Shown piece by piece: positions 54,920-64,000 of a stretch of DNA of 64,000 nt. The position numbers and the translations under genes are program-made. Under the pieces are notes generated by a model that saw only the letters and a list, made by a program, of their open reading frames with translations, was not told the origin of the DNA and made no database searches. Origin of the DNA: Methylocystis parvus OBBP (lineage in GTDB: Bacteria; Pseudomonadota; Alphaproteobacteria; Rhizobiales; Beijerinckiaceae); contig NZ_CP092968.1 of assembly GCF_027571405.1 (NCBI RefSeq), positions 248,001 to 312,000 of the forward strand. Direction: 5' to 3'. Within the stretch, counting starts at the first letter, position 1. Each line of letters starts with the position of its first letter.

Positions 54920-55136
54920 TGCGCTTCCTGCCCGCCTCTTGATAGGGGGCGGGGTGAAACGCCAGCGGGGGAGATTGTCCCGACGCTTGTCGTCTGCGGC
55001 TCGACCCCTCCCGCCGATTTTTTCCCCCCTCCGGGAAGAGATGAGGATTCCTATCATTCCGGTAGCTTGTCGCCTTGTTTTCGCGGCCCGGGCCGCATAG
55101 GTTCCCCGGAAGTTCTCGCATTCGGAGGTTTCCGCC

Positions 55137-55352
55137 ATGGGCGGTTTGTCGATCTGGCACTGGATCATCGTCGGCGGAGTCGTGTTCATCCTGTTCGGCG
55201 GCAAGTTCAAGATCTCCGACGTGATGGGCGACGTCGCCAAGGGCATCAAGGCCTTCAAGAAGGGCATGGCCGAGGACGACGAGGCCCCGAAGGCGGTCGA
55301 GGAGACCCGCGCCATCGAGGCGGACAAGGCGGCGGATCGCAAGCAGGTTTAG
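55137..55352 (+). CDS. tatA: Sec-independent translocase protein TatA
   Basis: 71 residues. The N-terminal transmembrane helix ([19 protein letters not shown]) is followed by the FGGxK hinge, an amphipathic helix ([20 protein letters not shown]) and a charged tail. It forms the pore of the twin-arginine exporter with TatB and TatC downstream. CGGAGG precedes the ATG. Confidence 0.93.
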   Translation: MGGLSIWHWIIVGGVVFILFGGKFKISDVMGDVAKGIKAFKKGMAEDDEAPKAVEETRAIEADKAADRKQV

Positions 55353-55357
55353 CCTTT

Positions 55358-55487
55358 CACCCTCCCCTTGAGGGGGAGGGTCGCGCTGAAAGCGCGGGGT
55401 AGGGGTGGAGCCTCGACCCGCGCCGTCGTCACCCCATCCCGAAGCGCGTCGCGCTTCGACCCTTCCCCAGAGGGGAGGGTAGGGCTG
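55358..55487. repeat. palindromic element between tatA and tatB
   Basis: Two inward-facing GC-rich hairpins, CCCTCCCCTTGAGGGGGAGGG and CCCTTCCCCAGAGGGGAGGG, with complementary inner parts (TCGCGCTGAAAGCGCG / GAAGCGCGTCGCGCTTC). It fills the whole tatA–tatB gap and is unlike the flanking coding sequence. It is a typical Rhizobiales-style intergenic repeat. Confidence 0.7.
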
Positions 55488-55493
55488 TGCAGA

Positions 55494-56036
55494 ATGTTCG
55501 ATCTCGATCCCGGCAAGCTCATCGTCATCGGCATCGTCGCGCTTATCGCGATCCCGTCGAAGGATCTCCCGCGCGTGCTGCGCACCCTCGGACAGGCGAC
55601 CGGGCGCATGCGACGCATGGCTGCGGAGTTCCAGGGCCAGTTCATGGACGCCATGCGCGAGGCGGAGCTCGCCGATCTCAAGAAGGAGATCGAGGAGACG
55701 AACAAGGCCATCATGTCGAGCACGAAGCTCGACGTCGCTTTCGATCCGCTGACCGAAGCGCGCAAGCAGATCGTCAGCGCGGTCGAGGGCGAGCCGAAGG
55801 CGCAGACGCCGCCCGAGGCGGTGACGGACGACGATCCGGACGACGTCATGGCCGCCTTCGGCGCGGCGCCTGTTCAGCTTCCCGAACCTCATCCTGAGGA
55901 GGCGCGTAGCGCCGTCTCGAAGGATCGTTCGGATGGCGACTCGGCCGCATCCTTCGAGACGGCGGCTTCGCCGCCTCCTCAGGATGAAGGCGTTGGATCG
56001 GGCGAATGCGGCGCTTCGGAGAAGCCAAGAGGATGA
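55494..56036 (+). CDS. tatB: Sec-independent translocase protein TatB
   Basis: 180 residues. The N-terminal membrane helix ([20 protein letters not shown]), the amphipathic helix ([20 protein letters not shown]) and a long charged region match TatB, the substrate-receptor partner of TatC. No good ribosome binding site lies directly before ATG 55494, because the palindromic element abuts it. The last ~50 residues are encoded by a second palindromic repeat (55887-55988), so this tail is foreign to the family. The stop overlaps the tatC start (ATGA). Confidence 0.88.
   Translation: MFDLDPGKLIVIGIVALIAIPSKDLPRVLRTLGQATGRMRRMAAEFQGQFMDAMREAELADLKKEIEETNKAIMSSTKLDVAFDPLTEARKQIVSAVEGEPKAQTPPEAVTDDDPDDVMAAFGAAPVQLPEPHPEEARSAVSKDRSDGDSAASFETAASPPPQDEGVGSGECGASEKPRG
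55887..55988. repeat. palindromic repeat inside the tatB reading frame
   Basis: An imperfect inverted repeat: CCTCATCCTGAGGAGGCG…GTCTCGAAGGAT against ATCCTTCGAGACGGC…CGCCTCCTCAGGATGAAG. It has the sequence class of intergenic palindromes (compare 62604-62755) but is translated as the TatB C-terminal tail. Confidence 0.85.
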
Positions 56037-56821
56037 ACGAGGCCGACGAAGCGGAGATCGAGGCCAGCAAGGCGCCGCTGATCGAACATCTGATGGAATT
56101 GCGCGAGCGCCTCATCAAGGCGCTTCTTGCGTTCCTCGCAATGTTTATCCTGTCCTTTTTCTTCGCGAAGGACATCTACAACATTCTCGTCATCCCCTAT
56201 ACGCAGGTCGCCGGGCCCGAGGCGAAGCTCATCTACACCGCGCCGCAGGAATATTTCTTCACGCAGATCAAGGTCGCGCTTTTCGCGGCGGCGTTTCTGT
56301 CCTGCCCGGTGGTGTTCTCACAGCTCTACGCCTTCGTCGCGCCGGGACTCTATCGCCACGAGCGCGCGGCGTTCCGCCCCTACCTTTATGCGACGCCCAT
56401 CTTCTTCGCGCTCGGCGCGCTGGTCGTCTATTTCCTTGTCATGCCCAATTTGCTGCGCTTCTTCATCGGCATGCAGCAGGCGAACGAGCCCGGCAAGGCG
56501 CAGATCGAGCTTCTCCCGCGCGTTTCGGAATATCTCTCGCTCATCATGACGCTGGTGCTGGCCTTCGGCGTCGTCTTCCAGATGCCGGTGATTCTCACGC
56601 TGCTGGGGCAGGTCGGGATCGTCTCGTCGGAGTTTCTGAGAGAAAAACGCCGCTACGCCATCGTCATCGTCTTCGTCGTGGCGGCGATCCTGACGCCGCC
56701 AGACGTCTTCTCGCAGCTCGCGCTCGCTTTGCCGGGCATGCTGCTTTACGAGGCGTCGATCTATTCCGTGCGCATGGTCGAGAAGAAGCGGGCGGAGCAG
56801 GAGGCTGCGGCACAGGAATAA
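56033..56821 (+). CDS. tatC: Sec-independent translocase protein TatC
   Basis: 262 residues with six membrane helices and the TatC hallmarks: the cytoplasmic N-terminus [20 protein letters not shown] and the conserved periplasmic and loop regions ([47 protein letters not shown]). It recognises twin-arginine signal peptides. ATG overlaps the tatB stop, so the two are translationally coupled. Confidence 0.95.
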   Translation: MNEADEAEIEASKAPLIEHLMELRERLIKALLAFLAMFILSFFFAKDIYNILVIPYTQVAGPEAKLIYTAPQEYFFTQIKVALFAAAFLSCPVVFSQLYAFVAPGLYRHERAAFRPYLYATPIFFALGALVVYFLVMPNLLRFFIGMQQANEPGKAQIELLPRVSEYLSLIMTLVLAFGVVFQMPVILTLLGQVGIVSSEFLREKRRYAIVIVFVVAAILTPPDVFSQLALALPGMLLYEASIYSVRMVEKKRAEQEAAAQE

Positions 56822-56922
56822 GCGGCAACGCGCCGCTTGATTCCGCCGCCCGCTCGCGGGAGAAGGGCTGTAGACGCCCCGCCGCATGGCCGGGCTTGTC
56901 CCGGCCAGCCACGCCTATGGCC

Positions 56923-56996
56923 GTCATTGCGAGCGAAGCGAAGCAATCCAGAGCCATAATGACGCTCCTGGATTGCTTCGCTTCGCTCGCAATGAC
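56923..56996. repeat. palindromic intergenic repeat, copy B
   Basis: An inverted repeat starting GTCATTGCGAGCGAAGCGAA and ending TTCGCTTCGCTCGCAATGAC, with inner arms AAGCAATCCAGAGC and CTGGATTGCTTC. It is the same family as the copy at 50511-50591 and lies between tatC and serS. Just upstream is another common Rhizobiales motif, GGCCGGGCTTGTCCCGGCC. Confidence 0.85.
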
Positions 56997-57040
56997 GGAG
57001 CAGCCGCGTGGATAGGCCTTTACTTTCATACGCGCGGTAG

Positions 57041-58378
<1,338 letters not shown>

Positions 58379-58391
58379 GGGCGCTGACCGT

Positions 58392-58964
58392 TCAGCGCCG
58401 CGGCCCGAACCAGCGGTTCACCTTAGCGCAATAGGCGTCGAAGGCGGCGCCGTGCTTCTTGCGGAGCGCGGCTTCCTCATGCGGGACGATGAGACGGTTC
58501 ATGCCCCACCAGTGGCCGTAGAGCAGCGCTGGCGCGGCGAGAAAAGCGAGGCAGGCGAAAGGATGGCCGCTCGCGCCGAGCCCGATGAGGCCCAAAGACC
58601 AGCACAGGTTCTGCAAGAGCGACATCACATAGACCGGGTTGCGCGAGAGGCCGTAGACGCCGCTCGTGACGAGCGTCTTGGAGCCGACGAATTCCCGCGC
58701 GTCGCCGCCGCGCCTTTCCAGATAGATGACGAGCAGGATCTTGAGGACGAAGAAAAGAACCCAGCCCATGGCGGCGAAGATCAGCGCCCTTGCGCCGCCT
58801 TCGGTCGGGTCGCCGAGGCTCAGGAGTATGAGCGTCGTCGCGGCGTAGGAGGCCGAGGCGGCGAAATCGACAAGGAAAATGCGGGAAAATTGCAGGTCCT
58901 GGCGGATGCGCCGAACGACGAAAGTCAGAATGGCGGAAGATTTGTTGTCGACGGACAAATTCAT
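58392..58964 (-). CDS. isoprenylcysteine carboxyl methyltransferase (ICMT)-like membrane protein
   Basis: 190 residues with four to five membrane helices and the ICMT/PEMT C-terminal signature: GVYGLSRNPVYVMSLLQNL, then EEAALRKKHGAAFDAYCAKV and RWFGP. It uses SAM to methylate a lipid-like or small hydrophobic substrate; bacterial members are mostly uncharacterised. ATG 58964 is preferred over an upstream start at 59000. It sits downstream of ruvC-ruvA where ruvB usually lies. Confidence 0.8.
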   Translation of the reverse strand: MNLSVDNKSSAILTFVVRRIRQDLQFSRIFLVDFAASASYAATTLILLSLGDPTEGGARALIFAAMGWVLFFVLKILLVIYLERRGGDAREFVGSKTLVTSGVYGLSRNPVYVMSLLQNLCWSLGLIGLGASGHPFACLAFLAAPALLYGHWWGMNRLIVPHEEAALRKKHGAAFDAYCAKVNRWFGPRR

Positions 58965-59046
58965 GAGGCGAAACCCCTGAAATGCGGGACGGCGACGCAA
59001 ATTAGCGCGCGGGAGTTAATCTTGTGGAAGCGGGATTGCAGCGAAT

Positions 59047-59667
59047 TCAGGTCTTCGCCAGCTCTTTTAGCCCCTGCCGGATCAGCGCGCCGGTCTCCGC
59101 GCCGTCGCCGAGCGTTTTCACGCTCGCCGCGACGGCGGCGGCGGCCTGCGGGCGGCCATAGCCGAGATTGACGAGCGCAGAGATGGCGTCGCGCACAGCC
59201 GAGGGGGCGTTCGCCTCTTCGTCCTGGCCCGCAAGCTTCGCCACGATCGGATCGACCGAGCCGAAAGCCGGGGCTTTGTCCTTCAGTTCCGCGACGATGC
59301 GCGCGGCGAGCTTCGGACCGACGCCGGAGGCGCGGGCGACCATCGCCTTGTCTTGCGTGGCGATGGCGGTTCCGAGTTCCGACGCCGAGAGGATGGAGAG
59401 AATGCCGAGCGCCACTTTGGAGCCGACGCCCTGAACCGTCTGCAACAGGCGGAACCAGTCGCGCTCGCTTTCGCTCGAAAAGCCGAAAAGCTTGATCGAA
59501 TCTTCCCGCACCTGCGTCTCGATCGAGAGCGCCGAGGCCTCGCCGGGGCGCGGCAGCTTTTGCAACGTGCGGCCGGAGCAATGCACGACATAGCCGACGC
59601 CGTTCACGTCGAGGATGACGAAGTCCTCGCCATAGCTGTCGATGAGGCCCTTGAGTTTGCCGATCAT
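59047..59667 (-). CDS. ruvA: Holliday junction branch migration protein RuvA
   Basis: 206 residues. The N-terminal OB domain ([20 protein letters not shown]), the helix-hairpin-helix domain ([20 protein letters not shown] and [14 protein letters not shown]) and the C-terminal UBA-like domain that contacts RuvB ([18 protein letters not shown]) are all present. It binds four-way junctions and loads the RuvB motor. It is cotranscribed with ruvC, 13 bases upstream. Confidence 0.95.
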   Translation of the reverse strand: MIGKLKGLIDSYGEDFVILDVNGVGYVVHCSGRTLQKLPRPGEASALSIETQVREDSIKLFGFSSESERDWFRLLQTVQGVGSKVALGILSILSASELGTAIATQDKAMVARASGVGPKLAARIVAELKDKAPAFGSVDPIVAKLAGQDEEANAPSAVRDAISALVNLGYGRPQAAAAVAASVKTLGDGAETGALIRQGLKELAKT

Positions 59668-59680
59668 GAATTCTTGCCGA

Positions 59681-60193
59681 TCATAGCGCCGCCGCCGCCT
59701 TCAGCGCCCGGGCGCCGCGATGCTGGGCGTGGCAGATGGCGACGGCGAGCGCGTCCGCGGCGTCGGCGCTGGCGGCCTGACTCGTGGGCAACAGCACCCG
59801 GACCATCATCTGGATCTGCGCCTTCTCCGCATGACCCGCGCCGACCACGGTCTTCTTCACGAGATTGGCGGCATATTCGGCGATGACGAGCCCCGCCAGC
59901 GCGGGCGCCATCAGCGCGACGCCGCGCGCCTGTCCCAGCTTCAGCGTCGATTGTGGATCGCGATTGACGAAGGTCTCCTCCACCGCCGCCTCGTCGGGCC
60001 GGAAGTCGGCGATGACCTGCATCAATCCCTCGTGAAGCTGCCGCAGCCGGTTGCCCATATCCAGCGCGCCGTCGGATTTCACCCGACCGCAGGCGACGAA
60101 GGAGAGGCGCGAGCCCCGGGACTCGATCACGCCCCATCCGGTGTTGCGGAGGCCGGGGTCGATGCCGAGAATGCGAATCGGTGGGGTGGACAT
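59681..60193 (-). CDS. ruvC: crossover junction endodeoxyribonuclease RuvC
   Basis: 170 residues of an RNase-H-fold resolvase. The catalytic acids are in [14 protein letters not shown] (Asp), [18 protein letters not shown] (Glu) and [16 protein letters not shown] (Asp/Asp). It cleaves Holliday junctions together with RuvAB. The start at 60193 ([14 protein letters not shown]) gives the usual length; the frame is open upstream to 60238. Confidence 0.95.
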   Translation of the reverse strand: MSTPPIRILGIDPGLRNTGWGVIESRGSRLSFVACGRVKSDGALDMGNRLRQLHEGLMQVIADFRPDEAAVEETFVNRDPQSTLKLGQARGVALMAPALAGLVIAEYAANLVKKTVVGAGHAEKAQIQMMVRVLLPTSQAASADAADALAVAICHAQHRGARALKAAAAL

Positions 60194-60294
60194 GCCGCAG
60201 ATTAAGCGCGGCGGAGACGGAGAGGCTAGGGCTGCCACACGGCTCAGTCCGTGTTAGGTCGGAGCCTGACTTTCACCTCCAGGCGGGCGGCATC

Positions 60295-61422
60295 TTGTCG
60301 GACAAACGCTATCCGGGCCTTGACGGGCTGCGCGGCCTCGCCGCCTTTCTGGTGATCCTGCATCACACGGCGCTGAAGGGCACGGATATTGGCGGGCTTT
60401 CGGTCTTCCTCTTCTTCGCTCTCTCGGGCTTTCTCATCACCGGAATACTGGCGCGTCAGAGACGGGAAATCGAAGCGGGCCGCATGACGCGCCGCGAGGC
60501 GCTCGGCCAATTCTGGACGCAGCGGGCGCTGCGCATCTTCCCTGCCTATTTCTTCTGGCTCGCGGTCTTCCTGCCTTTCGACAGCCTGCTGTTCCACGGC
60601 CAGACGCTCGATCATCTGCTCTGGTATCTGCTTTACGCGCAGAATTTCCTCATCGGCTATGTGACGCAGGCCTGGGGCGACTTCACCCACACATGGAGCC
60701 TCGCGGTCGAGCAGCAATATTACGTCTTCTTCGCGCCTTTGCTCCTCGCCATGCCGGGCCGGCGGCACGCCCGCTTCTTCGCCGCGGCTATCGCCGTCTG
60801 CTTCGCCGCCGGTCTCGCGCTCGCCGCTTGCGGATTCGACCAGGTGACGCTTTACACCTCGCCCTCCACCGGTTTCGTTTTCATGGCGGCGGGCGGTTTG
60901 CTGGCGATCCTGCCGGCGGAACGGGGCTCATTCCTCGCCCGTCCGCAGATCGTCGTCGCGGCTTTGGCGGCGACGGCCTTTCTCGCTGTCTATCCGATGC
61001 TTGAGCGCGCCGAGTTCGTCCGTCTGCCTTACCTCCTTCTTATCGCCGCCTCGGCGGTGTCTCTTGCGACGCTGCTGAAAGCGACGCTCGCCGCGCCGCG
61101 CTCATTCGCGGTGCGGCTTCTGGAGAGCGCGCCGCTTCTCTTCCTGGGCAAGATTTCCTACGCCCTCTACATCGTGCATCTGCCCTTGTCCTATTGGGCG
61201 CATGAGGCGAGCGCGCTCGACTGGGCGGACGGCGTCGCGCGGGACCTTGTCGAATTCGCGTTCGTGACGCCGGCGTCGCTCGCTTTGGCGACGTTCTCCT
61301 ATCACTTTGTCGAGGCGCCCTTCCTGAAGCTGAAAGCGCGCCTGAAATCGATGGGAACGCTCCGGCCGGGCGCGAAGGTGCGCCCCGCCGATCCTCGGCC
61401 TAGCGACCGGGCCATGACATAG
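60295..61422 (+). CDS. acyltransferase 3 family membrane protein
   Basis: About 375 residues and some ten membrane helices. The family N-terminus is RYPGLDGLRGLAAFLVILHH with the catalytic His, followed by FFALSGFLITGILARQRREI and WSLAVEQQYYVFFAPLLLAM. It should O-acylate a surface glycan. The start is probably the TTG at 60295 just before the conserved region; no good ATG exists nearby. It is divergent from ruvC and has no polysaccharide genes around it. Confidence 0.85.
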   Translation: MSDKRYPGLDGLRGLAAFLVILHHTALKGTDIGGLSVFLFFALSGFLITGILARQRREIEAGRMTRREALGQFWTQRALRIFPAYFFWLAVFLPFDSLLFHGQTLDHLLWYLLYAQNFLIGYVTQAWGDFTHTWSLAVEQQYYVFFAPLLLAMPGRRHARFFAAAIAVCFAAGLALAACGFDQVTLYTSPSTGFVFMAAGGLLAILPAERGSFLARPQIVVAALAATAFLAVYPMLERAEFVRLPYLLLIAASAVSLATLLKATLAAPRSFAVRLLESAPLLFLGKISYALYIVHLPLSYWAHEASALDWADGVARDLVEFAFVTPASLALATFSYHFVEAPFLKLKARLKSMGTLRPGAKVRPADPRPSDRAMT

Positions 61423-61534
61423 GAAAAAGCGTCTCCGATCGCCGTGCAAGCGCGGCTTTCCCGCGAGGGCGGGCGTTTGGTTCCCCCGCATGCCGCGCTT
61501 CTCAGTCCGTCGTCTCGACCCTGCCGCCCGCCGC

Positions 61535-62563
61535 TCAGGCGGGCGTAAACTTTTCGCTGAAGATGCGGTCATGCGCGACGCCGCCGACGGCGCCGGCTTG
61601 TTCGGTCGCGGCGATCAGCGCGGGCGGACCGCAGACATAGATATCCGGGCGCTCCTCCGCCGTCGACAGCGCCTGAGCGAGCGCCGCGGCGGACGTGCCG
61701 ACGAAGCCTCGCCACGCCGTTTCCGGCTTCCAGACACAGACGACGACATCGAGTTGGGGCAATGCCCGCTTCAGCGCGTCGAGCGCGTCTCGAGCGAAAA
61801 GCTCTTCGACGCGATTGACCCCGAAGAACAGGCGGCAGGGGCGCGGATCGGCGAATTCGGCCATTTGTCGAAGCATGGACAGCGCAGGCGCGAGTCCAGT
61901 TCCGCCCGCAACGAACCAGCGCGGCGCCGCGCTCGCCTCGTCGAGGGTGAACTGGCCCTGCGGCCCCTCAAGGAGCAATGTGTCTCCGATGGCGGCGCGC
62001 GTCCGGAGCCAGGTCGAAAAAGCCCCGTTCGGTTGAAGCCGGACGTAAAGCTCCAGCCTTCCATCCCAATTGGGCGCGTTGGCGAGCGAGTAAGAGCGGC
62101 CGATCGATCCGTCGGATATCGTCGCCTTGACAAATTGTCCGGCGGTGAATTGCGCCGCGACGCCAAAGGCCGGATCGTCTTCATATTGGAGCGCGAGACG
62201 CACGGCGCTCGAGCCGGCAGGCGTCATCTCGACGAGCGTTGCGCGTCGCTCTGGAAGCGCGGAGAAGCTGATCGCCGACTGGTCGAAGGGCGCGTGCAAA
62301 GCGAGATCGCTCCGCGCCTGTGACCGGCAAAGCAGAATGTCGCCCGCCGCGCGCTCCGCCTCGCCCAGCGCCGAGCTGCTATGGGACATGAGTTCGACGT
62401 CTCCGCTCGTGCGGCCGACGCGGCAGGCGCCGCAACCGCCCTCTCGGCAGGAGGAAGGGAGATAGATGCTGGCGCGTTCGGCGGCGTCGAGCAGCGTCTC
62501 GGACGGCTCGGCGTTGAAAGCGACCGTCGCGCCGTCGCGCGTAAGGAGATTGACCTTGAACAT
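61535..62563 (-). CDS. 2Fe-2S / FAD / NAD reductase (MmoC-like), probable Hcp partner
   Basis: 342 residues with three modules. An N-terminal plant-type [2Fe-2S] ferredoxin has cysteines in SSCREGGCGACRVG and LLCRS. An FAD-binding domain contains GRSYSLANAP, and an NAD-binding domain contains VAGGTGLAPALSML. This order matches MmoC and phenol-hydroxylase reductases; E. coli Hcr has its ferredoxin at the C-terminus. It lies just downstream of hcp on the same strand, so it probably supplies electrons to the hybrid cluster protein. ATG 62563 follows GGAAC. Confidence 0.82.
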   Translation of the reverse strand: MFKVNLLTRDGATVAFNAEPSETLLDAAERASIYLPSSCREGGCGACRVGRTSGDVELMSHSSSALGEAERAAGDILLCRSQARSDLALHAPFDQSAISFSALPERRATLVEMTPAGSSAVRLALQYEDDPAFGVAAQFTAGQFVKATISDGSIGRSYSLANAPNWDGRLELYVRLQPNGAFSTWLRTRAAIGDTLLLEGPQGQFTLDEASAAPRWFVAGGTGLAPALSMLRQMAEFADPRPCRLFFGVNRVEELFARDALDALKRALPQLDVVVCVWKPETAWRGFVGTSAAALAQALSTAEERPDIYVCGPPALIAATEQAGAVGGVAHDRIFSEKFTPA

Positions 62564-62603
62564 GTCTGGTTCCGGTTCGAGGGCCGTTCTACGGTAAGCT
62601 GGC

Positions 62604-62755
62604 CTCCTCCTTCGAGACGCAAGCTTCACTCGCTCCTCAGGATGAGGCCAGTGGACGCGAACTCCTCAGGAGGCAAAGGTTCGACTGGCTGAAGGAGCCC
62701 CTCATGCTGAGGAACCCGCAAAGCGGGCGTCTCGAAGCGCGAGGGGCGTCAGCGG
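62604..62755. repeat. palindromic repeat pair between hcp and the reductase gene
   Basis: Arms CCTTCGAGACGCAAGC…GCTCCTCAGGATGAGG and CCTCATGCTGAGGAACCCGC…GGGCGTCTCGAAGCGCGAGG form a long imperfect inverted repeat. It is of the same class as the repeat translated inside tatB (55887-55988). It separates the reductase gene from hcp. Confidence 0.7.
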
Positions 62756-62761
62756 GCATTG

Positions 62762-62789
62762 GGCCAACGCCCGAATCCGGGCGTTGGCC
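62762..62789 (-). terminator. stem-loop just after hcp
   Basis: A perfect 12-bp stem (GGCCAACGCCCG / CGGGCGTTGGCC) with a 4-base loop, 7 bases after the hcp stop on the minus strand. There is no T-run, so termination is uncertain; it may protect or attenuate the transcript toward the reductase gene. Confidence 0.5.
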
Positions 62790-62796
62790 TGGATCG

Positions 62797-64000
62797 TCAC
62801 GCCGCGCGGGCCAGTGACGCGGCGATATCCGCTTTGGCGTCGCCGACGGGTTGGATGCCGAACTTCTCGACCAGCACGTCGACCAGCGCCGGCGTGAGGA
62901 AAGCTGGAAGCGTCGGTCCCAGCCGCACATTGCGCACGCCGAGCGCGAGCAGCGTGAGGAGAACGGCGGCGGCCTTCTGCTCGAACCATGAGACGATGAG
63001 CGACAGCGGCAGTTCGTTGACGCCGACGCCGAAGGCTTCGGCGAGCTTCGTGGCGACGACCAGCGCCGAATAGGCGTCGTTGCACTGGCCCATGTCGAGC
63101 AGGCGGGGCAATCCGCCGATCGTGCCGAAGTCGTGCTTGTTGAATCGATATTTGCCGCAGCCGATGGTGAGGATCACCGTGTCGTCTGGCGCTTCGTCCG
63201 CGAAATCGGTGTAGTAGTTGCGGCCCGGCGCCGCGCCGTCGCATCCGCCGACGAGGAAGAAATGGCGGATCGCGCCGCTCTTCACCGCGTCGATCACCTT
63301 GTCGGCGACGCCGAGCACTGTGTCGCGCCCGAAGCCGATGGTGATCGTCTTCTCCGGCGCGTCCTCGGTAAAGCCCGGCAGCGCCTGCGCGGCCTGCGCA
63401 ACGACGGAGAAATTCTCGTCGGCGATGTGGCGCACGCCGGCCCAGCCGACAGGCCCCGCGGTGAAAATGCGTCCGCGATAGCGCGGCTGCGGCTCGATGA
63501 GGCAGTTGGACGTCATGACGATGGGGCCGGGGAACTCCGCGAATTCCTTCTGCTGATCCTGCCAGGCGCCGCCGTAATTTCCTGCGAGATGCGGATAGGC
63601 CTTGAGCTTGGGATAGGAATGCGCCGGCAGCATTTCGCCATGCGTATAGACGTTGATCCCCTTGTCTTTCGTCGCCTCCAGAATGGCGTGCAGATCCTTG
63701 AGGTCGTGGCCCGAAACGAGGATCGCCTTGCCCTTGACCGGGGTTACGCGCACGCTGGTTGGCGTCGGCGCGCCGAAGGTTCCCGTGTTGGCGGCGTCGA
63801 GCGCCTCCATCGCGACGAAATTGGCGCGGCCAAGCGCGAGCGACTCCTCGAGAAGCGCGCCAATATCCTTTTCTTCGCGCGCGAGCGTGTCGAGCGCGCG
63901 TTCGACGGCTTCATAGATCGCCTCGCGCTCCTGCCCGAGGACGCGCGCATGATAGGCATAGGCGCAGACGCCTTTCAGGCCGTAGAGAATGAGCGAACGC
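62797..64000 (-). CDS. hcp: hybrid cluster protein Hcp (hydroxylamine reductase), 5' end outside the window
   Basis: The C-terminal ~400 residues of Hcp; the frame is open to the window edge, so the N-terminus with the first Fe-S cluster is not seen. Recognisable conserved segments are [73 protein letters not shown] and [14 protein letters not shown], which together carry the hybrid-cluster ligands. Hcp handles nitric oxide or hydroxylamine and is typically induced by nitrosative stress. A downstream iron-sulfur flavoprotein is the likely reductase. Confidence 0.95.
   Translation of the reverse strand, partial: RSLILYGLKGVCAYAYHARVLGQEREAIYEAVERALDTLAREEKDIGALLEESLALGRANFVAMEALDAANTGTFGAPTPTSVRVTPVKGKAILVSGHDLKDLHAILEATKDKGINVYTHGEMLPAHSYPKLKAYPHLAGNYGGAWQDQQKEFAEFPGPIVMTSNCLIEPQPRYRGRIFTAGPVGWAGVRHIADENFSVVAQAAQALPGFTEDAPEKTITIGFGRDTVLGVADKVIDAVKSGAIRHFFLVGGCDGAAPGRNYYTDFADEAPDDTVILTIGCGKYRFNKHDFGTIGGLPRLLDMGQCNDAYSALVVATKLAEAFGVGVNELPLSLIVSWFEQKAAAVLLTLLALGVRNVRLGPTLPAFLTPALVDVLVEKFGIQPVGDAKADIAASLARAA

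Noticed and set aside
61535..62563. Reading the MmoC-like reductase as evidence for a soluble methane monooxygenase operon
   Set aside because: No mmoX/Y/B/Z/D-like genes are present in the window and the neighbour is hcp, so the gene alone does not show methane oxidation.

Overview
The window is a GC-rich, densely packed bacterial chromosome segment. Several features point to an alphaproteobacterium of the Rhizobiales/Hyphomicrobiales: the nagZ–scpA–scpB–tatA–tatB–tatC–serS order, a DUF1236-type secreted protein, and palindromic intergenic repeats of the 'GTCATTGCGAGGAGC…' type. A methanotroph-related family (Methylocystaceae or Beijerinckiaceae) is plausible, partly because a reductase near the right end resembles MmoC. 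No methane monooxygenase gene is in the window, so that placement is a guess. I see no prophage, insertion sequence or CRISPR array.

Left part (1–13.5 kb): a polysaccharide deacetylase, a membrane-anchored J-domain protein with an apparent ATC start, and an M48 CAAX-type protease come first. A tightly overlapped operon follows: large transglutaminase/DUF2126 protein, fused circularly permuted ATP-grasp plus alpha-E protein, second transglutaminase, and a CLC-type chloride/proton antiporter. The first three are the core of a conserved but poorly understood peptide-bond-forming system. A DUF1236-like protein converges on this operon. At 13.68–13.91 kb lies a complete miniature transcription unit with promoter, strong ribosome binding site, a 23-residue hydrophobic peptide and a perfect terminator.

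Centre (14–41.6 kb): a large exopolysaccharide locus with Wzx/Wzy-type logic. It holds a polyprenyl-phosphate sugar transferase, GT2 and GT4 glycosyltransferases, a flippase, an O-antigen-ligase-like polymerase, an AlgD-like nucleotide-sugar dehydrogenase, a Wza-like exporter and a Wzc-like tyrosine kinase. It also holds a GH5 glycosidase, a heparinase II/III-like protein, a heparin-lyase-I-like protein, two acetyl/acyltransferases and an asparagine-synthase-like amidotransferase. The dehydrogenase and the two lyase-like proteins together suggest a uronic-acid-containing polymer. A WalW-like deacetylase here has lost its middle through an in-frame deletion, and two short stretches look like gene remnants.

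Right part (41.6–64 kb): mostly housekeeping genes. These are tRNA-Asn, a PfkB kinase, erpA, a dGTPase-like protein, a multicopper oxidase, argS, a SPOR protein, nagZ, scpAB, tatABC, serS, ruvC and ruvA. An accessory insertion between nagZ and scpA carries two tandem paralogous unknown proteins and a Uma2-family endonuclease. The window ends with an acyltransferase and an MmoC-like iron–sulfur flavoprotein beside a hybrid-cluster-protein gene that runs off the edge. Several palindromic repeats sit in the 50–63 kb part, one inside the tatB reading frame.
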